A stretch of DNA of 64,000 bases, taken from positions 2,170,001-2,234,000 of the forward strand of contig NZ_VMSB01000001.1 of NCBI RefSeq assembly GCF_009858245.1. The letters are read 5' to 3'. Origin of the DNA: Ornithinibacter aureus (lineage in GTDB: Bacteria; Actinomycetota; Actinomycetes; Actinomycetales; Dermatophilaceae). The translations under genes were made by a program, and so were the position numbers. The notes beneath the pieces were generated by a model. The model had not been told where the DNA came from. It was given only the letters and a program-made list of their open reading frames with translations, and did not search any database. Positions 8,056 to 17,027 of this stretch are shown one piece after another. The first letter of the stretch is position 1; each line of letters starts with the position of its first letter.

Positions 8056-8118
8056 TCAGATCCGGCTCAGGTCCTCGAAGGCGGCACGAATGCTGGTCAG
8101 CCGGTCGAGGCCGTCGAC
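8056..8118 (-). pseudogene. Remnant copy of the phosphohexomutase 3' end
   Basis: Encodes LDRLTSIRAAFEDLSRI and a stop, closely matching the true C-terminus DRLAGIRAAFEDLTQV of the gene ending at 8611. No start or upstream domain is attached. A shorter, more diverged match (GAGCCGGTCG core) is at 8382-8400. Confidence 0.6.
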
Positions 8119-8371
8119 GGCGCCCACCTTCACCCTTGGGCCTTCTCCGGGATGGGCGTGTAGGTGAAGAGGTGTCCGTAGGTGTTTTGGCGTCTTGGAG
8201 TACTCGTTCGAGTTCGGGGCCGTTCGGTACGTATTGGGCGTTGGGCGGGCACCTTGACATGAGGCACGCCGGAGTGGGATGCCGCCCTCGTCCTGGACAT
8301 GCTCGGCTGTCACTTGGTTGGGATGTTCAAGTCCTCGCCAGGTACTTCAGCTCAGCGTGAGTTCGTCTTAA

Positions 8372-8614
8372 GGTGGCGCGAGTTCCGGTGAGCCGGTCGA
8401 TTGGCTCGCTGCCGAACCCACGTGGGTCCCGCCGGCGACGGAGCGGACCGCGGTCCTCTACCGCCAGCTTGCGACCCGGCGTCATGTCACCGGCAATCTC
8501 GTGCCCGATGCTCAACTGGCCGCATTGGCGATCGAGTACGGCGTCGAACTCGTCTCCGCGGACTCGGACTTCGCGCGCTTCCCCGAGGTCCGGTGGGTCA
8601 ACCCGCTTGCCTAG
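8372..8614 (+). pseudogene. VapC-type PIN-domain toxin, C-terminal remnant
   Basis: The frame from just after a TAA at 8369-8371 to the TAG at 8612-8614 has no start codon. It encodes WLAAEPTWVP, then the PIN-domain end VTGNLVPDAQLAALA and VELVSADSDFARF, ending RWVNPLA; the acidic residues in PDAQL and ADSDF match the metal-site part of VapC RNases. The N-terminal half and any VapB antitoxin are absent. Its stop codon overlaps that of the convergent phosphohexomutase. It looks like the debris of a toxin-antitoxin locus. Confidence 0.7.
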
Positions 8615-10257
8615 ACCTGGGTCAGGTCCTCGAAGGCCGCGCGAATGCCGGCGAGCCGGTCGGTGGCGCGCTCGCGGGCCGCGCGCAGGTCCTCGTCCAT
8701 GACCGGCTCGATGACCTCGAGGTAGACCTTGAGCTTGGGCTCTGTGCCGCTCGGGCGGACGATGATCCGGGAGGCGTCGGCGAGGTACCAGCGCAGGCCC
8801 TCGGTCGGCGGGAGTCCCCCGTCGCCCCGAGCGAGGTCGTCGAGGCGGTCGACGGCGACACCGGCGACGACCTGCGGCGGAGCCGAGCGCAGGCGCTCCA
8901 TGACCATGTCGATGAGGGCCAGGTCGGCCACGCGCACCGAGAAGGAGTCGGTCGCGTGGACGACGTGCTCGCGGGCGAGGTCGTCGAGCCGGTCCGCCAG
9001 GCCCTTCCAATCGGTCTTGAGGGCAGTAGCGAGTTCGGCGACGAGCAGGGCGGCGCTCACCCCGTCCTTGTCCGCGACCTCGTCGGGGTCGACGCAGTAG
9101 CCGAGCGCCTCCTCGTAGCCGTAGGCGAGGCCGGGGACACGGCTGATCCACTTGAAGCCGGTGAGCGTCTCCTCATGGGGGACGTCGCCGCTCGCGGCGA
9201 TGGCGGCGAGCAGGCGGGAGGACACGATCGAGTTGGCGAAGACGCCGCCCTCGGCGACGCCGCGCGCCAGCACGTGGGAGCCGAGGAGCGCGCCGACCTC
9301 GTCGCCACGCAGCATTCGCCAGCCGCCGGGGCCGGGGATCGCGACGGCGCACCGGTCGGCGTCGGGGTCGTTGGCGATGACGACGTCCGGGCCGGTCTGC
9401 TCGGCGAGTTCGAGGGCCGCGTCCATCGCGCCCGGCTCCTCGGGATTGGGGAAGGACACGGTCGGGAAGGTCGGGTCCGGCTGGGCCTGGCTCTCGACGG
9501 GGATGGGAGCTGCGAATCCGGCCGCCACGAAGGCGCGGGCGACCGTCTCGGAGCCGACTCCGTGCAGCGCGGTGTGGACGACCGTGAGTTCACGCGGCGC
9601 GTCGTCCCGGACGACCTGCGCGACCTGGTCGAGATAGGACTCGAGAGGCTCCTCGTCGAGGGTCACCCAACCGTCGTCGGCGAGCCGAATGTCAGGGGTC
9701 GCAACGATCTTCGCGATCTGGGCGTCGACCGGCGGCACGATCTGCGAGGGTCCGACATAGACCTTGTAGCCGTTGTCCTGGGGCGGGTTGTGGCTCGCGG
9801 TCACCATGACGCCGGCGTCCGCGCCGAGGTGCCGAATGCAATAGGCCAGGACCGGCGTCGGCAGTGGCCGGGGCAGGACCATGGCATGGCCACCGGCGGC
9901 CGTCACGACGGCCGCGGTGTCGCGGGCGAAGACGTCGGAGTTGAAGCGGGCGTCGAAGCCGATGACGACGGTCGGCTCGGCGATCGTGCTCTTGAGGTGG
10001 GCGATGAGTCCCGCCGCGGCGCGGATGACGACCGAGCGGTTCATCCGGTTCGGGCCCCCTCCCAGGGCGCCCCGCAGGCCGGCCGTGCCGAACTCGAGCA
10101 TCCCGGAGAAGCGATCGGCGAGGTCCTCCACGGCTGCAGCGTCGCCCGAATCCGCGTGTGCGACAAGGTCGTCTACCTCAGCGCGCGTCTGTGGATCCGG
10201 GTCATCGGCGGCCCAGTCCCGCGCGCGGGCGAGCAGGTCGGCGTCAGGTGAGCTCAC
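8611..10257 (-). CDS. Phosphohexomutase (phosphomannomutase/phosphoglucomutase family)
   Basis: 548 aa. GTG start at 10257 with GAGGAGG just upstream, 11 bases after the punA stop, so the two genes are probably co-transcribed. The phosphoserine loop is VMVTASHNPPQDNGYK, the metal loop is NDPDADRCAV, and the C-terminal phosphate-binding loop is RPSGTEPKLKVY. Proteins of this size in actinobacterial nucleoside-salvage clusters interconvert sugar 1- and 6/5-phosphates; with PunA and DeoC neighbours, phosphopentomutase activity is possible. It is the only complete large gene of the block besides punA. Confidence 0.88.
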   Translation of the reverse strand: MSSPDADLLARARDWAADDPDPQTRAEVDDLVAHADSGDAAAVEDLADRFSGMLEFGTAGLRGALGGGPNRMNRSVVIRAAAGLIAHLKSTIAEPTVVIGFDARFNSDVFARDTAAVVTAAGGHAMVLPRPLPTPVLAYCIRHLGADAGVMVTASHNPPQDNGYKVYVGPSQIVPPVDAQIAKIVATPDIRLADDGWVTLDEEPLESYLDQVAQVVRDDAPRELTVVHTALHGVGSETVARAFVAAGFAAPIPVESQAQPDPTFPTVSFPNPEEPGAMDAALELAEQTGPDVVIANDPDADRCAVAIPGPGGWRMLRGDEVGALLGSHVLARGVAEGGVFANSIVSSRLLAAIAASGDVPHEETLTGFKWISRVPGLAYGYEEALGYCVDPDEVADKDGVSAALLVAELATALKTDWKGLADRLDDLAREHVVHATDSFSVRVADLALIDMVMERLRSAPPQVVAGVAVDRLDDLARGDGGLPPTEGLRWYLADASRIIVRPSGTEPKLKVYLEVIEPVMDEDLRAARERATDRLAGIRAAFEDLTQV

Positions 10258-10268
10258 GGCATTCCTCC

Positions 10269-11108
10269 TCAGATGGCGGCGACGACGGCGGCGAGGCGGC
10301 GGCCACAACGCTCGGCTGCGGCCTGCCCGGCCTCGATGACCTCCTGGTGCGACAGCGGCGTCTTGCTGATGCCGGCCGCCGCGTTGGTCACCAGGGAGAT
10401 GCCGAGGACGTCCATCCCGGACTGGCGGGCAGCGATCGCCTCGAGCGAGGTCGACATGCCGACGAGGTCACCGCCGATGGCGCGCGCCATCTGCACCTCG
10501 GCAGGCGTCTCGTAGTGCGGCCCGCGGAACTGGACGTAGACGCCTTCGTCGAGCTCGGGATCGATGCCCTTGGCGACCTCGCGGAGCCGCGGCGTGTACA
10601 CGTCGGTGAGGTGGACGAAGTTCGCTCCCTCGATGGGGGAGTGCGCCGTGAGGTTGATGTGGTCTCGGATGAGGACCGGCGTGCCGGGCGCCCACTCCTC
10701 GCGGAGACCCCCGCAGCCGTTGGTGATGACGATCGTCGTGCAGCCGGCAGCCGCCGCGGTGCGGACACCGTGGACGACCGAGCGGACGCCCTTGTCCTCG
10801 TAGAAGTGCGTACGCGTCCCATAGACGAGCGCGCGCCGGCCGGTGTCGCTGATCGCGACCGAACGCATCTGGCGGACATGACCCGCGACGGCCGCCTTGC
10901 CGAAGCCGGGCACGTCGGTGTTGTCGATCGTCGGGATCGTCTCGCCGATGAGATCGCCGGTCTGCCCCCAGCCGGAGCCGAGGACGAGCGCCACGTCATG
11001 CCGCTCCACCCCCGTCCGCTCGGCGACGACCGCCGCAGCCGTGCGGGCGACCTCGAAGGGGTCGGTCGCGGGGTCGGACAGGTCCAGGGCAGCGCTGCTC
11101 TCGGTCAC
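10269..11108 (-). CDS. punA: Purine nucleoside phosphorylase
   Basis: 279 aa, trimeric PNP family. GTG at 11108 has TAGGCT five bases upstream and no Shine-Dalgarno. Phosphate and substrate motifs are visible: VLGSGWG near 42, the TNGCGGL and NLTAHSP segments, the GPHYETPAE loop, GMSTSLE, and SLVTNAAAG. It splits purine (deoxy)nucleosides with phosphate to base plus (deoxy)ribose-1-phosphate. It precedes the phosphohexomutase and, further on, deoC: the usual deoxynucleoside-degradation order. Confidence 0.92.
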   Translation of the reverse strand: MTESSAALDLSDPATDPFEVARTAAAVVAERTGVERHDVALVLGSGWGQTGDLIGETIPTIDNTDVPGFGKAAVAGHVRQMRSVAISDTGRRALVYGTRTHFYEDKGVRSVVHGVRTAAAAGCTTIVITNGCGGLREEWAPGTPVLIRDHINLTAHSPIEGANFVHLTDVYTPRLREVAKGIDPELDEGVYVQFRGPHYETPAEVQMARAIGGDLVGMSTSLEAIAARQSGMDVLGISLVTNAAAGISKTPLSHQEVIEAGQAAAERCGRRLAAVVAAI

Positions 11109-11160
11109 CCCCGAGCCTACTGTCCGCGGTCCCGTGGAGGCAGTGCGGCGGAGATGAGGG

Positions 11161-12123
11161 TCAGGCGGCGGCCACGGCCAGCCCGGCCGCGCCGGTGGGG
11201 CGGATCAGGACACGCTGACCCGCGGCGTACGACGTCACCGACGCGGCAGGCAACTGGACGACGACCGTCGATTCGGATGCCGCATCCGGAGTCACCACGA
11301 GCTTGCCGTGTGCCCCGAGGAAGCTGGCGGACACGACGGTGGCATTGGGCTCGCCCTCCACGACCCCGAGGTGCTCGGGTCGGACGAGGACCGTTGCGTC
11401 ACCCGAGTCCGCCGAGCCGGGCAGGAGAGGGACCGGCACGTCGAGGACGGTGGCGGACCCTCCGGCGACGACTCCCGGCATTCGATTGGTCACGCCGACG
11501 AAGTCCGCGACGAAGTCGTTGACCGGCCGGGAGTAGAGTTCCTCGGGCGCGGCGATCTGCTGGAGCGTGCCGCTGCGCATGACCCCGACCCGGTCGGCGA
11601 CGGCGAGCGCCTCCTCCTGGTCGTGCGTGACGAAGAGGGTCGTCGTGCCGACCTCGGTCTGGATGCGCCGGATCTCGTCGCGCAGTTGCACGCGGACCTT
11701 GGCGTCCAGGGCGGACAGCGGTTCGTCGAGCAGGAGAACCTTCGGCTCGATCGCGAGCGCCCGGGCGAGGGCGACCCGCTGTTGCTGACCCCCGGACATC
11801 TGGTGTGCGTACTTGTCCAACTGGGTCGACAGCCCGACGAGGTCGAGCATCGCCTCGGCTCGGGCCCGCCGGGCCGGCGGAGCCTGCTTGCGCAGCGACA
11901 GCCCGAACTCAACGTTCTGACGCGCCGTCATGTGGGGGAACAAGGAATAGGCCTGGAAGACCATCCCGAGGCCGCGCTTGTTCGTCGGCACGGAGGTGAT
12001 GTCGCGCCCGTCGACGGTGATCGTTCCGGTGTCGGCGTCCTCGAGGCCGGCCAGGCAGCGCAAGGCCCTCGTCTTGCCGCACCCCGACGGGCCGAGCAGT
12101 GCGACGAGCTCACCGGGGGCGAG
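11161..12123 (-). pseudogene. ABC transporter ATP-binding protein, 5' end missing
   Basis: The frame enters from the repeat edge at GELVALLGPSGCGKT, so roughly the first 25-30 residues of the normal protein are absent. The rest is complete: Q-loop in GMVFQAY, signature MSGGQQQR, Walker B VLLLDEPLSALD, H-loop FVTHD, and a C-terminal TOBE-like domain with RPEHLGV. This build is typical of importers for polyamines, iron or phosphonates. An upstream in-frame ATG lies inside the rsm22 repeat and would add only a few foreign residues, so the gene is best called truncated. Confidence 0.8.
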
Positions 12124-12326
12124 GCCGCGGTGACGCGCGCCGTGCGCCACACCACCGACCTGGTGCCCGGCCTGCGCGTCGGCTCTGTCGTCGACATCGG
12201 CGGGGGCACCGGGGCGGCGACCTGGGCCGTAGCGCAGGCGTTCCCGGACCTCACCACCGCAACAGTCGCCGACGGGTCAACAGATGCCCTGGCAACGGGT
12301 CGGCGGATCGCCCGCCACGGACCGCC
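12124..12326. repeat. 203-bp direct repeat, right copy
   Basis: Matches 6652-6854 with one mismatch (12231). Marks the right border of the inserted block. Confidence 0.95.
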
Positions 12327-12987
12327 AGCCGTGGCCGCAGCCACCTGGCAGCGCACCCACCTGCGCTCCGACACCGTTCTGCCACAGGCAGGTCTGGCCA
12401 TCGTCAGCTACCTGCTCGGTGAACTGGCCGACCCGCTCCAGGAGGCGGTTACCGATGCCGCCGCAACGGCATCCCCCACGCTCCTGATCATCGAACCCGG
12501 GACGCCGCGCGGGTACGCCGCCGTGCTCGCAGCCCGGTCACGCCTCACCCGGGCCGGATGGCACGTGCTCGCCCCCTGCCCGCAGGACGGGCCCTGCCCG
12601 ATCGCCGACCGCGCCGACCGCGCCGACGACTGGTGCCACTTCGCGGTGCGGCTCGACCGCTCGGCGCTGCACCGCCGGCTCAAGGGCGGTCGGCTGGGCC
12701 ACGAGGACGAGAAGTTCTCCTACGTCGTCGCCACCCGCGACCCGGCCCTGCGGGGCACGTCCTCCCCGGGTCGGGTCCTGCGGCATCCGGTGACTCGAAA
12801 GGGGCTCGTGCAGCTCGAGGTGTGCCACGCCGACGGGTCCGTAGGGCGGGAGATCATCACGAAAAGGTCTCCGATGGCCTACCGTGCTGCCCGGGACGCT
12901 GCATGGGGGAGCACCTGGCCAGACCAAGCCCTCGACAGCGCCGCAGTGCCCACCACCGTGAGCAGTGAAGATCGCAACAAGGAGTGA
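12124..12987 (+). pseudogene. rsm22-type rRNA methyltransferase, 3' part
   Basis: Begins within the right repeat copy and keeps the reading frame of the left fragment. It repeats the SAM motif and continues with YLLGELADP, LLIIEPGTPRGY, a Cys-containing segment LAPCPQDGPCP and DWCHFAVRLDR, all as in the Rsm22/mtSSU-type family thought to act on small-subunit rRNA. The stop at 12985 overlaps the ribosome-binding site of the HU gene, so the intact gene was probably translated just before HU. No own start codon with expression signals is seen. Confidence 0.8.
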
Positions 12988-12988
12988 C

Positions 12989-13264
12989 ATGACCAAGAAG
13001 GACATCGCCCAGGCCGTCGCCGCGAGCACCGACGTCTCCGCGGCCACCGCCGAGGCCGTCATCGGCGCGGCGCTCGACGCCATCGCCGCGAGCCTGGCCA
13101 AGGGCGAGGACGTTCGTCTCGCCGGCTTCGGCGCGTTCGAGACCCGTGAGCGCGCTGCTCGCACCGGTCGCAACCCGCAGACGGGCGAGGAGATCGCCAT
13201 CGCCGCCTCGACCTCGGTCGGCTTCAAGGCTGCCGCACAGCTCAAGCGTGCGGTGAACGGCTGA
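12989..13264 (+). CDS. hup: HU-family nucleoid protein
   Basis: 91 aa. ATG at 12989 follows AAGGAG at five bases. The sequence has the HU dimer core (KKDIAQAVA at the start, VRLAGFGAFETRERAARTGRNPQTGEEI in segments over residues 46-74) including the RNPQTGEEI arm that inserts in the DNA minor groove. It lacks the long Lys/Ala-rich tail seen in mycobacterial HupB. It binds DNA without strict sequence need and shapes the nucleoid. A strong terminator follows at 13288-13319. Confidence 0.95.
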   Translation: MTKKDIAQAVAASTDVSAATAEAVIGAALDAIAASLAKGEDVRLAGFGAFETRERAARTGRNPQTGEEIAIAASTSVGFKAAAQLKRAVNG

Positions 13265-13287
13265 CGCCGACCCACAGTACTGCCCAC

Positions 13288-13319
13288 GGGGCGTCGTCCA
13301 CTTCGGTGGTCGGCGCCCC
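13288..13319 (+). terminator. Terminator hairpin after HU
   Basis: GGGGCG pairs with CGCCCC at the ends, and CCAC-TTCG-GTGG closes the top with a UUCG tetraloop. 24 bases after the HU stop. Confidence 0.8.
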
Positions 13320-13375
13320 GTTCGCATGCGCTGCCCCGGATGGCTGGGCCTTCCTCCAGTCGCAGATCCTTACTG

Positions 13376-13426
13376 CGGATGTGCGTCCTTGCAGCAGCGC
13401 ACATCGGGAGCAAGGACGCACATCCG
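13376..13426. repeat. 17-bp-arm inverted repeat
   Basis: CGGATGTGCGTCCTTGC (13376-13392) and its exact complement (13410-13426), with a loop that itself contains a partial third copy (GCGCACATCGGGAG). Lies between HU and the PEBP gene. Confidence 0.6.
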
Positions 13427-13527
13427 GAGCAAGGCCCCGCCACCCAGCCCGCACGCTGCGCCGATCGAGGGCTACCGTCGGGGTACAGCCCCCGCCGCAC
13501 GCACCAGCGCCGACACAGGAGCTCCCG

Positions 13528-14049
13528 ATGAGCCTTGACCGCCCCGTCGCCCCGAACCCCTACGACCTGCTCCCCCGGGTCGCCGGCTTCACGGTGACCA
13601 GCATCGACGTCACCGACGGCGCTCCCCTGAAGGACGACCAGGTCGCCCACCTCGGCAACACCTCCCCGCAGCTGTCGTGGAGCGGCGCCCCCGAGGGCAC
13701 GCAGAGCTACGTCATCACGTGCTTCGACCCCGATGCCCCGACCCCGTCAGGCTTCTGGCACTGGGTGCTCGTCGACGTCCCCGCCGACGTCACCGAGCTC
13801 GCCACGGGTACGGCCTCGGGCGACCTCCCGGCAGGTGCCTTCCACGTGCGCCACGACGGCGGCGGGCACGGCTTCATGGGCGCCGCCCCGCCGGAGGGTG
13901 ACCAGGTGCACCGCTACTTCTTCGTCGTCCACGCGGTGAACGCCCCGACGCTCGGGGTGGACGCCGACGCGAGCCCGGCCGTCGTGTCGTTCAACCTCGC
14001 CTTCAAGACCCTCGGTCGGGCGATCATCCACGGCACGTACCAGCACTGA
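13528..14049 (+). CDS. YbhB/YbcL (Raf kinase inhibitor-like, PEBP) protein
   Basis: 173 aa. ATG at 13528 with GGAG seven bases upstream. The PEBP fold is shown by SPQLSWSGAPEGTQSY, the anion-site motif DPDAPTPSGFWHWVL (about 71-85) and HRYFFVVHAV with the buried ligand-site residues. Bacterial members are cytosolic or periplasmic proteins of unsettled function; none has a proven substrate here. It stands alone, flanked by palindromes, so it is probably monocistronic. Confidence 0.85.
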   Translation: MSLDRPVAPNPYDLLPRVAGFTVTSIDVTDGAPLKDDQVAHLGNTSPQLSWSGAPEGTQSYVITCFDPDAPTPSGFWHWVLVDVPADVTELATGTASGDLPAGAFHVRHDGGGHGFMGAAPPEGDQVHRYFFVVHAVNAPTLGVDADASPAVVSFNLAFKTLGRAIIHGTYQH

Positions 14050-14055
14050 CCGCAC

Positions 14056-14119
14056 AACCGAGATCGGATGCCGTTGCCCGCCTTGCGACGGATTCCGTCG
14101 CTTCGCGCGCATCTCGGTT
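14056..14119. repeat. Imperfect inverted repeat at gene 3' end
   Basis: AACCGAGAT (14056-14064) pairs with ATCTCGGTT (14111-14119); the inner part holds GACGGATTCCGTC, itself self-complementary. Follows the PEBP stop by seven bases. Confidence 0.45.
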
Positions 14120-14158
14120 CACTTTTCCGATGTCCACCCCGATGCGTATGCTCGCGTC

Positions 14159-15637
14159 ATGCACCAGTACATCGGCGGCCAACGGCGTGAGGCCTCCAGC
14201 GGCGAGACCTTCGACGTCCTCGACCCGAGCACGAACGAGACGCTCGAGACGGTGACCCTCGCGGGACACGACGACGTCGACGCGGCCGTGGCCGCGGCAT
14301 CCGACGCCTTCGAGCAGTGGAGCCGGGCCACGCCCGCCGAGCGCTCGACCGTGCTCCTCAAGGCCGCCCAGCTGCTCGACGAGCGTGCCGAGGAGCTCGC
14401 GCAGCTCGAGAGCCGCCAGGCAGGCAAGCCGATCCGCCTCGCCCGCGAGTTCGACGTGCCCGGCACGGTCGACAACACCACGTTCTTCGGTGCCGCCGCC
14501 CGTCGCCTCGACGGCATGGCCAGCGCCGAGTACTCCGGTGACCACACGAGCTCGATCCGCCGCGAGCCGATCGGCGTCGTCGGGTCGATCGCCCCGTGGA
14601 ACTACCCGCTGCAGATGGCCGCCTGGAAGATCCTGCCCGCGATCGCGGCCGGCAACACCATCGTGCTCAAGCCCGCCGAGATCACCCCGCTGACCAGCCT
14701 GCCGTTCGCCGAGGCGTTCACCGAGGCCGGCGCACCCCCGGGCGTCGTCAATGTCGTCACCGGCAGCGGCCCGGTCGCGGGCGCCCACCTGGTCGGCCAC
14801 CCCGACGTCGACATGACCTCGTTCACCGGGTCGACGGCCGTCGGTCGCCAGGTCATGGCCACCGCGGCCGCCACCGGCAAGCGCGTGCACCTCGAGCTCG
14901 GTGGCAAGGCCCCGTTCGTGGTGTTCGACGACGCCGACCTCGAGGCGGCCGTCCACGGTGCCGTCGCGGCATCCCTGATCAACACCGGTCAGGACTGCAC
15001 CGCCGCCACGCGCGCCATCGTCCACCGCTCCCTGCACGACGAGTTCGTGCGGGGTGTCGCCGACCTCATGGCCGCGGTGCGGATGGGCCCGACCGCCGAC
15101 GAGGCGACCGACCTCGGCCCGCTCAGCTCGGCCGCCCACCAGACCAAGGTCGCCGGCATGGTCGAGCGCGCCCGCGGCTACGCCACCGTCGTCACCGGCG
15201 GCCGCACCCCCGACGGCGACCTCGCCCGCGGCTGCTACTACGAGCCGACCCTGCTCACCGACGTGCCGCTCGACAGCGAGATCTGGCGCGACGAGGTCTT
15301 CGGCCCGGTGCTGGCCGTCGTGGCGTTCGACGACGACGACGAGGCGATCGCCCTCGCCAACGACACCCCGTTCGGGCTGGCCGCGTCGGCGTGGTCGCGC
15401 GACACCTACCGCACCGCCCGGGCCACCCGCGAGATCAAGGCCGGCTGCGTGTGGATCAACGACCACATCCCGATCATCAGCGAGATGCCGCACGGCGGGT
15501 ACCGGCACAGTGGGTTCGGCAAGGACATGTCGGCCTACTCCTTCGACGAGTACACCAACGTCAAGCACGTCATGCACGACGTCACCGCCGTGGCCCACAA
15601 GCCCTGGCACCGCACGATCTTCACCCTGCCCTCCTGA
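14159..15637 (+). CDS. Aldehyde dehydrogenase (aminobutyraldehyde/betaine-aldehyde type)
   Basis: 492 aa. ATG at 14159 with TATGCT exactly six bases before it: leaderless. NAD-site motifs are FTGSTAVGRQV and the catalytic pair is E in LELGGKAPF and C in NTGQDCTAAT (about C279). The C-terminal EMPHGGYRHSGFGKD is typical of gamma-aminobutyraldehyde and betaine-aldehyde dehydrogenases. It is first of three tightly packed genes with a class III aminotransferase, so it probably oxidises an amino-aldehyde made in polyamine or amino-acid degradation. Confidence 0.85.
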   Translation: MHQYIGGQRREASSGETFDVLDPSTNETLETVTLAGHDDVDAAVAAASDAFEQWSRATPAERSTVLLKAAQLLDERAEELAQLESRQAGKPIRLAREFDVPGTVDNTTFFGAAARRLDGMASAEYSGDHTSSIRREPIGVVGSIAPWNYPLQMAAWKILPAIAAGNTIVLKPAEITPLTSLPFAEAFTEAGAPPGVVNVVTGSGPVAGAHLVGHPDVDMTSFTGSTAVGRQVMATAAATGKRVHLELGGKAPFVVFDDADLEAAVHGAVAASLINTGQDCTAATRAIVHRSLHDEFVRGVADLMAAVRMGPTADEATDLGPLSSAAHQTKVAGMVERARGYATVVTGGRTPDGDLARGCYYEPTLLTDVPLDSEIWRDEVFGPVLAVVAFDDDDEAIALANDTPFGLAASAWSRDTYRTARATREIKAGCVWINDHIPIISEMPHGGYRHSGFGKDMSAYSFDEYTNVKHVMHDVTAVAHKPWHRTIFTLPS

Positions 15638-15653
15638 CGCCGAAGAGGCCCCG

Positions 15654-17027
15654 ATGACCGAGTTCACCACCCCCGACATCCACGCCGACACCGAGCGCGG
15701 CGCCGCCGTGGCCCGTGACGACCGCGCCCACGTCTTCCACTCGTGGTCGGCGCAGGCGCTCATCGCCCCCCTGCCCATCGCGGGGGCCTCCGGCAGCCAC
15801 TTCTGGGACTACGACGGCAAGAAGTACCTCGACTTCTCCAGCCAGCTGGTGAACGTCAACATCGGCTACCAGCACCCCAAGCTCGTCGCGGCGATCCAGG
15901 AGGCCGCGGCCCGCCAGTGCACCATCGCCCCGAGCTTCGCCGACGAGTCCCGCTCCGAGGCGGCGCGCCTGATCGCCGAGCGCGCCCCCGGCGACCTCGA
16001 CAAGGTGTTCTTCACCAACGGCGGCGCCGAGGCCACCGAGAACGCCATGCGCATGGCCCGCCTGCGCACCGGCCGCCACAAGGTGCTCACGACCTACCGC
16101 AGCTACCACGGCGCCACCTCGGGGTCGATCACCGCGACGGGTGACCCCCGCCGCTGGGCGAACGAACCGGGGATGCCGGGGATCGTCCACTTCTGGGGCC
16201 CCTACCCCTACCGCTCGCAGTTCCACGCCGCCGACGAGGCGCAGGAGTGCGAGCGCGCCCTGCAGCACCTGCGCGACGTCATCATGGTCGAGGGTCCGTC
16301 GACGATCGCCGCGATCATGCTCGAGACCATCGTCGGGACCAACGGCATCCTCGTTCCGCCGGACGGCTACCTCGCCGGGGTCCGCGAGATCTGCGACGAG
16401 CACGGCATCGTGTGGATCGCCGACGAGGTCATGTCCGGGTTCGGGCGCTGCGGCGAATGGTTCGCCGTCGACCACTGGGGGGTCACCCCCGACCTCATCT
16501 GCTTCGCCAAGGGTGTGAACTCGGGCTACGTGCCGCTCGGCGGGGTCGTCATCTCGGCGGCGATCGCGGCGACGTTCGAGCAGCGGGCCTTCCCGGGCGG
16601 GCTGACCTACTCGGGCCACCCGCTGGCGTGTGCCTCGGCGGTGGCCTCGATCCGGATCTTCGAGGAGGAGGGCATCCTCGAGAACGTCCGCAAGGTCAGC
16701 GACACCGTGCTGGCGCCCCGCCTGGCCGAGATCGCCGCCAAGCACCCCAGCGTCGGCGAGGTGCGCGGGTTGGGCTTCTTCTGGGGGCTCGAGCTCGTCC
16801 GCAACCCTGACACCCGTGAGCCGCTCGTGCCGTTCAACGCCTCCGGTGCGGCCGCTGGCCCGATGAACGAGTTCGCCGCGGCGTGCAAGGCCGAGGGGCT
16901 GTGGCCGTTCGTGCACTTCAACCGCACCCACGTCGTGCCGCCGTGCACCACCACCGCGGAGGAGATGAACGAAGGGCTCGACATCCTCGACCGGGCCCTC
17001 GAGGTGGCCGACCGGTTCACCGCCTGA
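15654..17027 (+). CDS. Class III pyridoxal-phosphate aminotransferase
   Basis: 457 aa. ATG at 15654, 16 bases after the dehydrogenase stop, with GAAGAGG upstream. PLP features: TNGGAEATENAMRMAR for the phosphate cup, ADEVMSGFGRCGEW with the pyridine-binding Asp, and the Schiff-base Lys in CFAKGVNSGYVPLGGV. This subgroup includes omega-amino acid:pyruvate and polyamine aminotransferases. Coupled to the aldehyde dehydrogenase it would give a two-step amine-to-carboxylate route. Its TGA overlaps the ATG of the next gene (TGATG), implying translational coupling. Confidence 0.85.
   Translation: MTEFTTPDIHADTERGAAVARDDRAHVFHSWSAQALIAPLPIAGASGSHFWDYDGKKYLDFSSQLVNVNIGYQHPKLVAAIQEAAARQCTIAPSFADESRSEAARLIAERAPGDLDKVFFTNGGAEATENAMRMARLRTGRHKVLTTYRSYHGATSGSITATGDPRRWANEPGMPGIVHFWGPYPYRSQFHAADEAQECERALQHLRDVIMVEGPSTIAAIMLETIVGTNGILVPPDGYLAGVREICDEHGIVWIADEVMSGFGRCGEWFAVDHWGVTPDLICFAKGVNSGYVPLGGVVISAAIAATFEQRAFPGGLTYSGHPLACASAVASIRIFEEEGILENVRKVSDTVLAPRLAEIAAKHPSVGEVRGLGFFWGLELVRNPDTREPLVPFNASGAAAGPMNEFAAACKAEGLWPFVHFNRTHVVPPCTTTAEEMNEGLDILDRALEVADRFTA

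Larger units (their letters stand above)
6855..12123. other. 5.27-kb block splitting the rsm22-like gene
   Basis: Starts inside deoC and ends inside an ABC ATPase gene, so both edges cut genes. It has no transposase, integrase, terminal inverted repeats or short target duplication. The heptamer GGATGCC/GGCATCC, counted 14 times in 1-6650, occurs only twice here (8278 and 11275). The block may be a foreign insertion or an assembly join; sequence alone cannot decide. Confidence 0.7.

Noticed and set aside
8372-8614. Functional VapC toxin
   Set aside because: No start codon, N-terminal half absent, a stop immediately upstream and no VapB.
6652-12326. Classic transposon or insertion sequence with target-site duplication
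   Set aside because: The direct repeat is 203 bp, far too long for a target duplication, and there is no transposase or terminal inverted repeat.
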